63,376 nt of DNA from Candidatus Metaruminococcus caecorum (GTDB lineage Bacteria; Bacillota; Clostridia; Oscillospirales; Ruminococcaceae). The stretch spans positions 1-63,376 of the forward strand of contig CAJFTY010000015.1 of NCBI GenBank assembly GCA_904420045.1, given 5' to 3'. Positions within the stretch are counted from its first letter, which is position 1; the number at the start of each line of letters is the position of its first letter. Positions 18,621 to 26,457 of the stretch are shown here, in pieces. A program made the translations under genes and the position numbers. The notes beneath the pieces are model-generated. The model worked only from the letters and a program-made list of their open reading frames with translations, was not told the origin of the DNA and made no database searches.

Positions 18621-19790
18621 TCACACCGCTCCCTTTTCGGAATCGGCGCCCTCCTGCTGTTCCGGGGCGTTTTTAATTTTTTTCTCGTAAAAGTCGCAGA
18701 GCTCCATGGCTGTTTCAGCGGTTTCACTTTCCGCCAGCACCCAGACGCCCTTGCCGGACTTGACGGGGCGGACCTCCACCGCGCCGTTTTTCTGCGGATA
18801 AAACGTCTGCCGGACGGGCCCCGCCGCCACAAACCGCTTGGCCAGATAAAAATCCGGGATCAGGGACAGCGCCTCGCGCAGCGCGATGTCGTGCTCTTTT
18901 AAAAATGAAAGCACCCGCATGGCCATCATCATCCCGTCCCGCAAAAACAGCTGCTCCCCTGCCAGCGCCCAGGCCCCTTCGTCTTCCTGGATGCTGGAGT
19001 ACCGGAGCACCCTGCGTTCGTACTGGCTGGCCAGCCGGTCCAGGGCGCGGGGCGCGCTTTGCTCCACCGCCACGTCGCCGCCCCGCATAAACTCCGACAG
19101 GCAGCACAGGGCGTGGAGCCGGTCCATAAACACATACCCGGTGGCGGCGGTATGGGCGGATAAAAACCGGCCGTCCGCCGAAATTTGGAAGCTAAGCTCA
19201 GGGGACGGCCGGCATCCCAGCCGCTCCAGGGCGTCCTGCATCATGGCGGATACCTCCCGGCCGGAGGAGCGCACTGTCACCCCCGTTCCGGCCAGGGGCA
19301 CCGAGGTCAGCGCCAGCAGCGCAAAGGGATACCGCTTGGCAAAGGCGGGCGCGGGGGTGTACTCCCCGGGTTTGGCGAACTCCTCCCCCGTCAGGTCGGC
19401 GGACTTTATCTCCAGCTTACGCTCCTGATCCCTCTGAGCGGCGATGCCTCCCTGACGGACGGCCCGCAGGCTCACCTGGGTGTCGCCCTCCAGATAAAAC
19501 CCGAAGTCCGCACCGCTTTGAACCATGCAGAAGTCAAAAACCACACCTGGGCAGGCGCCGAAATCCCAGACCTGGGCGCCGCCCGCCAGCATTCCTCCGC
19601 ACAGCGCCATCAAAAGCGCCTTCGCACCGGGCGCACCGGAGCAGGCCACTCCCAGGCGTCCGCCCGGAAACAGGCACCCTGCGGCCCGTCCCAGACGGGC
19701 ACAGAGTTCCGGCGTCACGTGTTTGTGCAGCTGGCCGCAAAAGCCGTCTTCGTCAAACCGAATGGGAGAACGGTAAAAATCCTGTGTCAT
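18621..19790 (-). CDS. Degenerate phosphohexomutase-like protein
   Basis: A 389-residue soluble protein. GRLGVACSGAPGAKALLMAL, then GGAQVWDFGACPGVVFDFCM, follow the domain I pattern of alpha-phosphohexomutases (phosphomannomutase/phosphoglucosamine mutase), and the C-terminal GVWVLAESETAETAMELCDF resembles their phosphate-binding domain IV. The expected TASHNP phosphoserine loop is replaced by FYLEGDTQVS, and the usual DGDxDR metal loop is not visible; the nearest is SADGRFLS. It is therefore either a diverged enzyme or a pseudoenzyme. It precedes rnj on the same strand but is separated from it by that gene's own promoter. The start ATG has AAAGGAGC upstream. Confidence 0.6.
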   Translation of the reverse strand: MTQDFYRSPIRFDEDGFCGQLHKHVTPELCARLGRAAGCLFPGGRLGVACSGAPGAKALLMALCGGMLAGGAQVWDFGACPGVVFDFCMVQSGADFGFYLEGDTQVSLRAVRQGGIAAQRDQERKLEIKSADLTGEEFAKPGEYTPAPAFAKRYPFALLALTSVPLAGTGVTVRSSGREVSAMMQDALERLGCRPSPELSFQISADGRFLSAHTAATGYVFMDRLHALCCLSEFMRGGDVAVEQSAPRALDRLASQYERRVLRYSSIQEDEGAWALAGEQLFLRDGMMMAMRVLSFLKEHDIALREALSLIPDFYLAKRFVAAGPVRQTFYPQKNGAVEVRPVKSGKGVWVLAESETAETAMELCDFYEKKIKNAPEQQEGADSEKGAV

Positions 19791-19996
19791 CGTATAACCC
19801 GCTCCTTTAAAAGGAAGATTTCATCAACCATCAGTATTGGCGCTGAAAAGGCGGGAATATACACGGGGCGGAAAAATTCCCCTTTGGCTGTATGAACTCC
19901 TTTTGCACTGTCCATACTAATCACAGGATTGTCAAGGTCCAGCCAACCCCCGCCCGCGCACAGGGCGAATATTTTAACGCAAAGGAGTCAATCGCC

Positions 19997-20536
19997 ATGG
20001 AATTAAAAGGAAGCAAAACCGAAGCCAATTTAATGGCCGCATTCGCCGGAGAATCCCAGGCCCGCAACAAATACATCTTTTACGCCAAAGCCGCCCGCCG
20101 GGACGGATTTGAGCAGATCGCAGACATTTTTGAAGAGACCGCGGCCAACGAGCAGGCCCACGCCTATCAGTGGTTTCTGCACTTAAAGGGCGGCGAGGTT
20201 CCGCCCACCGTGGACGCTTTGGAGGACGCCGCGGGCGGCGAGCATTATGAGTGGACCGAGATGTATAAAAATTTTGCGGAGGAAGCCCGCCAGGAGGGCT
20301 TTACCCAGATTGCCGCCCAGTTTGAAATGGTGGCGGAAATCGAAAAAGACCACGAGGAGCGGTTCCGCAAGCTGGTGGACAACATCAATCAGCAGAAGGT
20401 GTTTAAAAAAGACGCCCCCCAGCTTTGGATCTGCCGGTACTGCGGCCGGGTGCACTACGGCCCCGAAGCGCCCGCAATCTGCCCGGTTTGCCGCCATCCC
20501 CAGGCGTATTTCCAGATCAAGGCGCAGAATTATTGA
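19997..20536 (+). CDS. rbr: Rubrerythrin
   Basis: Non-haem iron peroxidase that protects anaerobes from hydrogen peroxide. The 179-residue product has a ferritin-like four-helix domain with [20 protein letters not shown] and [10 protein letters not shown] (the Glu and EXXH di-iron ligands), then a C-terminal rubredoxin-like domain with [11 protein letters not shown] and ICPVCRHP. The ATG at 19997 has AAAGGAG upstream and is the natural start; the open frame continues further up without a ribosome site. Monocistronic, closed by a strong terminator. Confidence 0.97.
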   Translation: MELKGSKTEANLMAAFAGESQARNKYIFYAKAARRDGFEQIADIFEETAANEQAHAYQWFLHLKGGEVPPTVDALEDAAGGEHYEWTEMYKNFAEEARQEGFTQIAAQFEMVAEIEKDHEERFRKLVDNINQQKVFKKDAPQLWICRYCGRVHYGPEAPAICPVCRHPQAYFQIKAQNY

Positions 20537-20554
20537 TTCCCCAACAAGCAAAAA

Positions 20555-20595
20555 AACGCGGACGGAAAAAATCCGTCCGCGTTCTTTGTTGTTTT
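20555..20595 (+). terminator. Terminator after rubrerythrin
   Basis: Perfect 12-bp stem AACGCGGACGGA/TCCGTCCGCGTT around an A5 loop, followed by a T-rich tail. Confidence 0.85.
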
Positions 20596-20598
20596 CGT

Positions 20599-20838
20599 TC
20601 AGGGGTGTTTGGCCAATGCCCTTCGCTCCATCCAGTGCAGGGCGGCTTCGACTCCCAACAGCAGGGTGATGCACCCCCCCGCGGTGGTGCAAGAATCAAA
20701 TCCCCACATAATCACCGGAAGCAGGGAAGTCAAAAACGCAAGGACCGCCAGGATAAGCACCGCTTTTTGCAGCTTTCTGCCGCCCCGGAACAGGCCGATC
20801 ACGCCCAGCTTGAGGAGCGAATACGACCGCTTATTCAT
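20599..20838 (-). CDS. Small membrane protein, unknown
   Basis: A 79-residue protein with a basic N-terminus (MNKRSYSLLKLG) and two predicted membrane segments (about 24-43 and 50-68). No family recognised. It lies 33 bases downstream of the AI-2E-type transporter on the same strand and converges on the rubrerythrin terminator, so it is probably the last gene of that transcript. Confidence 0.55.
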   Translation of the reverse strand: MNKRSYSLLKLGVIGLFRGGRKLQKAVLILAVLAFLTSLLPVIMWGFDSCTTAGGCITLLLGVEAALHWMERRALAKHP

Positions 20839-20871
20839 TTTAAATCCCCGTTCCTTAATAAAACGTTTTTT

Positions 20872-22116
20872 CTATGCCTCTGCTGTGCCGTCCTCCGGCC
20901 CAGCGGGCGCAGGGGCCGGATTTTGTTCCGGACCGTAGGCGTCGGTCTGGGTGGGCAGTCCTTTTTTCTCCAGCCGGTCCTCCAAAAGGGAGGACACGAT
21001 GGTGTAGATCACCGCAAAAGCGGGAACGCCCACAAACATGCCCAAAAATCCGAACAGTCCGCCGAACAGCAGGATGGAAAAGATCACCCAAAAGGCGGAA
21101 AGGCCGGTGGATTCTCCCAGAATCTTGGGGCCAATGATGTTTCCATCGATCTGTTGGAGGACGATAATCACGATGACGAAGATCAGCGCCTTCATGGGGT
21201 CTTCCAAAAAGATGATCAGCGCGCTGGGGATGGCGCCGATAAACGGGCCGAAAAACGGGATGATGTTGGTGACGCCGATCATCACGCTCACCAGCAGCGC
21301 GTAGGGGCATTTAAAAATGGAAATGCAGATAAAGCACAGAATACCCACAATCATGGAGTCCAAAAGCTTTCCGGAAATAAAGCCGCCGAAAATCCGGTGG
21401 GTCTTTAAGGTGGTGCGCATCAGCTTGCCGGCCATGCGCTGGGGAAAGATTGCCACGACCACCTTTTTGGCCTGAGCCAGAAACTTTTCCTTGGCCGCCA
21501 TAATATAAATGGAAACGATCAGGCCGATCAACAGGTTTTTGGTGGCGTTGAGAAACCCCAGGACCCCCTGTGTGACGTTGCCCAAAAAGTCGTTGAGATA
21601 AGGGGTCAGCTTGTCAAAGGTGGCTTGCAGATACTTCATAATCATGTCGAACTGATCGTCGATAAACGCCGACAGGTCGGGATTGGACTTGACAAGATCG
21701 GTGACATATTCCTTCAGGCTGTTAAAATATCCCGGCATTTTTTCAATCATGCCCGCGATGCTCACAAACAACTGGGGAACCACCATGCTCAGCAAAACGG
21801 CCACCACCGCTACCGCCACCGTCAAAGTGGCGAAGATCCCCAAAAACCGCGGCAGGGACTTGGGCGCTTTTTTCCACTTCATTTTGTCCACCAGGGGGCG
21901 AAAGCATTTGTTTTCAAAAAAGTTGAGCACCGGGTTTAGCAGATACGCAATCACAAACCCCATGGTGACCGGCATTAAAATGGCGTTGATCTTGCCGAGA
22001 AACGACGCCACTACACTGATGTTGCGCAAAAACACATAAAACAAAATGCTGCAGGCGATGACGGCAAACGCCGTGATCCCCATGGACAGGTACCGTTTGT
22101 TCCAGGGAATTTTCAA
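20872..22116 (-). CDS. AI-2E family transporter (PerM/YubA-like)
   Basis: Polytopic membrane protein of the AI-2 exporter superfamily, whose members export small molecules or exchange ions; the substrate here cannot be told. The 414-residue product has the N-terminal helix pair with AYLLNPVLNFF, a central extracellular domain (about 125-200) and the conserved C-terminal INIIPFFGPFIGAIPS-type motif (here VTNIIPFFGPFIGAIPSALI) and QQIDGNIIGPKILG. The frame begins with TTG behind GGAGG. Cytoplasmic C-terminal tail rich in Pro and Ala. Confidence 0.9.
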   Translation of the reverse strand: MKIPWNKRYLSMGITAFAVIACSILFYVFLRNISVVASFLGKINAILMPVTMGFVIAYLLNPVLNFFENKCFRPLVDKMKWKKAPKSLPRFLGIFATLTVAVAVVAVLLSMVVPQLFVSIAGMIEKMPGYFNSLKEYVTDLVKSNPDLSAFIDDQFDMIMKYLQATFDKLTPYLNDFLGNVTQGVLGFLNATKNLLIGLIVSIYIMAAKEKFLAQAKKVVVAIFPQRMAGKLMRTTLKTHRIFGGFISGKLLDSMIVGILCFICISIFKCPYALLVSVMIGVTNIIPFFGPFIGAIPSALIIFLEDPMKALIFVIVIIVLQQIDGNIIGPKILGESTGLSAFWVIFSILLFGGLFGFLGMFVGVPAFAVIYTIVSSLLEDRLEKKGLPTQTDAYGPEQNPAPAPAGPEDGTAEA

Positions 22117-22304
22117 AGGACAGCCCTCCTCCGGTCAAGCTTTGTCCCTTTCATTATACCGAAGCCGGATGGAAAAATCTATACTTTCTCCGCGAAAACC
22201 AAAGAAACCCCCGGGAAATGCCCATTTTTATTTGACACAACCGTCTTCCTGCAAGTCCTGCGGCCGGCCAAAGAATGGAAAATCCGCTGGCAAAAAACAA
22301 TGGT

Positions 22305-22332
22305 TTTACATTGCAAAAAAATGTGATATAAT
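22305..22332 (+). promoter_or_regulatory. SigA-type promoter upstream of the solute-binding protein
   Basis: -35 TTTACA (22305-22310), 16-base spacer, -10 TATAAT (22327-22332). The -10 overlaps the start of the tandem repeat and lies about 275 bases before the start codon. Confidence 0.7.
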
Positions 22333-22541
22333 AGCCACAAGCGGTTATTCTATCATTTTCATTATGGCCTGGCAGATCCGCGGCTTCCGCCTGCTCCCTG
22401 CCCTATGGCCAATTTTTCCTTCCGCGCTGGGCGCTTCTGTCAAAATAGCCACAAGCGGCTATTCTATCATGTCCATTATGGCCTGGCAGATCCGCGGCTT
22501 TCGACCGCTCCCTGCCCCATGGCCAATTCTGCTGCCCGCGC
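22331..22541. repeat. Imperfect 114-bp tandem repeat
   Basis: Two copies, starting at 22331 and 22445, both begin ATAGCCACAAGCGG, continue TATTCTATCAT and ATTATGGCCTGGCAGATCCG, and reach ATGGCCAATT. Differences are scattered single bases. Each copy carries a short ATAGCC/GGcTAT inverted repeat (a perfect match only in copy 2). It fills most of the untranslated leader of the 22606-24204 gene. No good ribosome site accompanies the open frame through it. Confidence 0.85.
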
Positions 22542-22605
22542 AAACAGATGCGCCGGCCGTCCCAATGAAGCTTTTCCCTCGGCAAACATTCCGGAGGTTT
22601 CTTTC

Positions 22606-24204
22606 ATGAGCAAATGGATTCGTTCCCTGTCTGTTTTTCACCCCGCCCGGCGGGGAGCTCGCGTTTTTCAAAAAAGCCTTTGCGCGGGGTTGGCGGCGGT
22701 CGTGGCGCTTGCCGCGTCCGGATGCAGCAGTGCGGACCGGGACGACGCCCTGACCACGGTAAAACCCCAAAGCAACGTCTCTGCTTCATCCCCGGGCGTT
22801 TCGCTGTCGTCGATCTCACTGGCGGCCAACGTAGGCGATTCATTCAACCCCTATACCGCCAAAACGCTGGTGAATTCCACCCTGTTCCCGCTGCTCTATG
22901 ACAGCCTGGTAAAGCTGGATGCAAAGCTTGCACCCCAAAACGCGCTGGCGTCCAAGATCTCGGTGTCGGGGAGCACCTGCACCGTGACCCTGAAAGACGG
23001 GCTGAAATTTTCCGACGGGTCGGCGCTGACCGCCAAAGCGGTGGTCTACTCGGCGAACCGGGCGAAGAGTTCCCCCCTGTACGGCGGACGGCTGAAAAAC
23101 ATGGCGTCGGTCAGCGCAAACGGCGACAAAAAGGTGGTGTTTACCTTGAGCCGCCCCGACCGGAACTTTGCCAGCCTTCTGGACTTTCCCATCGTCAAGG
23201 AGGAAACCGCCAAGGATTCCAAATCCACGCCCGTAGGCTCGGGCCGGTATACCTTAAAATCCCAGGGAAACAAAAATTATTCCCTGGAATACAACACCCG
23301 CTGGTACAAAAAGGCGGACCCGAAATTTAAAACCATCTCCTTAGTGGCCCCTCCCGACGATGAGGCCATCATGACCAGTGTGAAAACCGGAAACGTGGCC
23401 CTGATGTTTTCCGACCTGAGTAAGGGCGAAATCGGCGGGATCGGCGCGGCCACGCAGCCGGTGGCTTTAAACAATATGATTTACATCGGCATCAACTCCT
23501 CCAACGGAGTCCTGCAAAGCCCGGAATTCCGTTCAGCGCTTTCGTTTGCCATCGACCGCAAGGCCGTGCTCTCCAAGGGCTATTCCGGCCGGGGAACCGC
23601 CACCTATCTGCCGGTGAATCCCCTGTTCGATCTGAACGAAACCCTTACCGGAGACGAATTCCCAGGATACAACCAGCAAAAAGCGGGCTCCATGCTGGAC
23701 GCGCTGGGCTACGATAAGACGGATATGAGCGCAGTGCGCTTAAACGGGGAGAGCCCCATCACCCTGAATCTTCTGATTAATGGGGACAACAACTACAAGG
23801 TGCTCACCGCAAACGCCATCAAAAACGCCCTGCGGGAAGTGGGGATCGGTATCAATATCGTCACCGAAAAGGACTTTGACGCGTTTTCCTCTAAGGTAAA
23901 AAGCAAAAATTTCGACCTGTATCTGGGGGAGACCAAGCTTTTGTTCAACATGGATATTTCGGACTTCTGGCGTACTTCCCCCTTAAACGCAGGCATCTCT
24001 GCCAGTGAAGAACTGAAAAACGCCTATACGGCCTATCAAAACGGTTCTGGCACCTATGCGGCGTTTGCCAAAATCTTTGCCAAAGAAACGCCCTTTATCC
24101 CCCTTTTGTTCCGCAGCGGCATCGTAGCCTACAACCGCAACATTCAAACCCAGATCGTCGCAACCCCGTCGGATGTATTCGACAACATCACCGACTGGAA
24201 ATAG
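22606..24204 (+). CDS. ABC transporter substrate-binding lipoprotein, family 5 (peptide/nickel type)
   Basis: Extracellular binding lipoprotein of an ABC importer. The 532-residue product has an N-terminal signal with the lipobox LAASGC, then the family 5 fold: SFNPYTAKTLVNSTLFPLLY, FSDGSALTAKAVVYS, GSGRYTLK, and a late SGIVAYN. The ATG at 22606 has GGAGG 8 bases upstream; the frame is open earlier but runs through the DNA repeat. No permease or ATPase genes for it are in the window, so the partner transporter must be elsewhere or the protein has another role. Confidence 0.93.
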   Translation: MSKWIRSLSVFHPARRGARVFQKSLCAGLAAVVALAASGCSSADRDDALTTVKPQSNVSASSPGVSLSSISLAANVGDSFNPYTAKTLVNSTLFPLLYDSLVKLDAKLAPQNALASKISVSGSTCTVTLKDGLKFSDGSALTAKAVVYSANRAKSSPLYGGRLKNMASVSANGDKKVVFTLSRPDRNFASLLDFPIVKEETAKDSKSTPVGSGRYTLKSQGNKNYSLEYNTRWYKKADPKFKTISLVAPPDDEAIMTSVKTGNVALMFSDLSKGEIGGIGAATQPVALNNMIYIGINSSNGVLQSPEFRSALSFAIDRKAVLSKGYSGRGTATYLPVNPLFDLNETLTGDEFPGYNQQKAGSMLDALGYDKTDMSAVRLNGESPITLNLLINGDNNYKVLTANAIKNALREVGIGINIVTEKDFDAFSSKVKSKNFDLYLGETKLLFNMDISDFWRTSPLNAGISASEELKNAYTAYQNGSGTYAAFAKIFAKETPFIPLLFRSGIVAYNRNIQTQIVATPSDVFDNITDWK

Positions 24205-24285
24205 ATTCGAATTTTTAATCGCTTATCCATATCCCGGCGCAAGGACAGCCGCCGGTTACTCTAAATTGGAAAGGCAGGGCTTTAC

Positions 24286-24654
24286 ATGGTCAGACTGGAA
24301 AATCATCTGGGAAAAATCGACATTTCAAGCGACTTTTTCGTCAACCTGGTGGGAGGAACCGTCACCAACTGCTTTGGCGTAGCGGGCATGGCCACCACCG
24401 GCGCCACCCAGGGCGTCAAAAACTATCTGAGCTCCATGCGGTTTATCAAAAGGCGCATCCCGGAAAAAGGAATCCGGGTGCGGTACAACAAGCAGAAGTT
24501 CACCATCGACCTGCACATCATCGTGACCTACGGCACCAATGTGACCGCGATTGTAAAAAGCATCATCAACAAGGTCAAGTACGTGGTGGAGGAAATCTCC
24601 GGCCTCACGGTGGCTCGGGTCAACGTCTTTGTGGACGGGATGAAAAACGAATAA
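24286..24654 (+). CDS. Asp23/Gls24 family envelope stress response protein
   Basis: A 122-residue protein with the family features DISSDFFVNLVGGTVTNCFG near the start and the DLHIIVTYGTNVTAIVKSII core ending in VNVFVDGM. It corresponds to YloU-type proteins, which often sit just before fakA/yloV, as here (65 bases). The family is thought to act at the membrane in cell-envelope homeostasis; the exact role is not known. The ATG follows GGAAAGGCAGG. Confidence 0.92.
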   Translation: MVRLENHLGKIDISSDFFVNLVGGTVTNCFGVAGMATTGATQGVKNYLSSMRFIKRRIPEKGIRVRYNKQKFTIDLHIIVTYGTNVTAIVKSIINKVKYVVEEISGLTVARVNVFVDGMKNE

Positions 24655-24719
24655 TCCAGGCGGCGCCTGTTTTAAGCCTGTTTTAAGGCTTTCATTCATT
24701 AGAAGAGGTGGTAAGCAAC

Positions 24720-26369
24720 GTGTTAAACGGTACGACGCTCCGGGATGCTTTTTTATCAGGAGCAAACAACATTGTCAATCACAAACAGCAGGTGGACGAA
24801 TTAAACGTCTTTCCCGTTCCGGACGGGGACACCGGAACCAATATGTCCATGACCATCAGCGCCGCCAAGCCGGAGCTTGAAAAACTGCAGAACCCCACCG
24901 TCTCCCAGACGGCGGACGTGGCGGCGTCCTGCCTGCTGCGGGGTGCCAGGGGGAACTCCGGTGTGATTTTATCCCTTTTGTTCCGAGGCTTTTCCAAGGG
25001 CTTAAAGGGAAAAGAGACCGCAAACGGCGCGGATCTGGCCCACGCCCTGCAATTGGGCGTGGAGGCCGCTTACAAATCGGTGATGAAGCCCACCGAGGGC
25101 ACGGTGCTCACCGTGTCCCGGCTGGCGGCGGAAAAAGCCGTGGCCCTTGCCAAAGAGACCAACGATGTAAACACGATCTTTACCTGCATCGTGGAGGAAG
25201 CCAAGGCCGCCCTGGCCCAGACGCCGGAAATGCTGCCGGTGCTGAAAAAGGCGGGCGTAGTGGATGCCGGCGGCCAGGGCTTTGTTGTGGTGCTGGAAGG
25301 CATGCAGAGCGTCTTGAAAGACGGCAGGATCATCGAGCCCGCCCAGAAGGAGGAAGCGGCCTCCCCGGTTGTAATGGCTCCTAAAAACGCGGCGGCTGAA
25401 ACCGACGCGGACATTCAGTTTACCTACTGCACCGAGTTTATCGTCAACAAAAAGAAAAACGCCAAGGGGGCGCTGGCCCTGCGGGCATACCTGGAGTCCA
25501 TCGGCGACAGCGTAGTCGTGGTGGACGACGACGATATCATCAAGGTCCACGTGCACACCGAAAATCCCGGCAACGCGTTGCAGGAGGGGCTGAAATTCGG
25601 CTCCCTGACCAAGATGAAGATCGAAAACATGAAGGAACAGCATGAAAACAAGGTGCACGAGGCCCAGCAGATCGCCAAGGAGGACGACTACGCCCCCGTG
25701 GACCCCGAACGCGCCTTCGGTTTTGTAGCCGTGGCGGCCGGCCAGGGGCTGCAATCCCTGTTTGAGGATTTGGGTGTTGACAAGATTGTCAGCGGCGGCC
25801 AGACTATGAACCCCTCTACCGACGACATCCTGCGGGCCATCCAGGCGGTGCCCGCCCAGACGGTGTTCGTGCTCCCCAACAACAAAAACATCATCATGGC
25901 GGCGGAGCAGGCGGTCAAGCTGGCCGACCGGCGGGTGTGCGTGCTCCAGACCCGCACCATCCCCCAGGGTCTGTCCGCCATGCTGGCCTTTGATCCCGAC
26001 GGAGATTTTTCGGACAACCGGCTCAATATGACCAAGGCGCTGGACCATGTCTCCACCGGGCAGATCACCTTTGCCGCACGGGATTCCGACTTTGACGGCC
26101 ACAAGATCAAAGAGGGCGAAATCCTGGGGCTGGAAAACGGCAAGCTTGCCCTGACGGAAAAGGACGTGACCAAGGCTTTGGTGAAGATTACCAGCCGGAT
26201 GATCAAGCGGGATTCCAGCTTTATCACGGTGATCTACGGCGCGGACGTCACCGACGCCCAGGCGGAAGAAGCCTATGCCGCGCTGCGGGCCAAGGTGAAC
26301 GACAGCATTGAAATCAACCTGATTAACGGCGGACAGCCGGTGTATTATTACATCGTATCCGTAGAATAA
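24720..26369 (+). CDS. fakA: Fatty acid kinase ATP-binding subunit (DAK1/DegV-linked, FakA/YloV)
   Basis: Phosphorylates FakB-bound exogenous fatty acids for phospholipid synthesis. The 549-residue product has the DhaL-type nucleotide domain with NVFPVPDGDTGTNMSMT, LLRGARGNSGVILSLLFRGF and VVDAGGQGFVVVLEG, then the FakA middle and C-terminal domains (YCTEFIV, DSVVVVDDDDIIKVHVHTENPG). I start at GTG 24720, 8 bases after AGAGGTGG; an in-frame GTG at 24708 overlaps that site. Downstream of Asp23 and before recG. Confidence 0.95.
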   Translation: MLNGTTLRDAFLSGANNIVNHKQQVDELNVFPVPDGDTGTNMSMTISAAKPELEKLQNPTVSQTADVAASCLLRGARGNSGVILSLLFRGFSKGLKGKETANGADLAHALQLGVEAAYKSVMKPTEGTVLTVSRLAAEKAVALAKETNDVNTIFTCIVEEAKAALAQTPEMLPVLKKAGVVDAGGQGFVVVLEGMQSVLKDGRIIEPAQKEEAASPVVMAPKNAAAETDADIQFTYCTEFIVNKKKNAKGALALRAYLESIGDSVVVVDDDDIIKVHVHTENPGNALQEGLKFGSLTKMKIENMKEQHENKVHEAQQIAKEDDYAPVDPERAFGFVAVAAGQGLQSLFEDLGVDKIVSGGQTMNPSTDDILRAIQAVPAQTVFVLPNNKNIIMAAEQAVKLADRRVCVLQTRTIPQGLSAMLAFDPDGDFSDNRLNMTKALDHVSTGQITFAARDSDFDGHKIKEGEILGLENGKLALTEKDVTKALVKITSRMIKRDSSFITVIYGADVTDAQAEEAYAALRAKVNDSIEINLINGGQPVYYYIVSVE

Positions 26370-26381
26370 CAGAAGTTTTAT

Positions 26382-26422
26382 ACGCCCCGTAAATCCCGTT
26401 GCAGGGGATACGGGGCGTTTTT
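26382..26422 (+). terminator. Terminator between fakA and recG
   Basis: 10-bp stem ACGCCCCGTA/TACGGGGCGT with an inner TCCC/GGGA pair, then TTTTT. recG begins 36 bases later, so read-through or another promoter must supply recG. Confidence 0.85.
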
Positions 26423-26457
26423 CCATTCCGGAAAGCCGGGTAAAGGAGGCGGAGGCT

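Noticed and set aside
22331-22541. CRISPR-like array
   Set aside because: Only two copies of a 114-base unit in direct contact, with no spacer structure and no cas genes.
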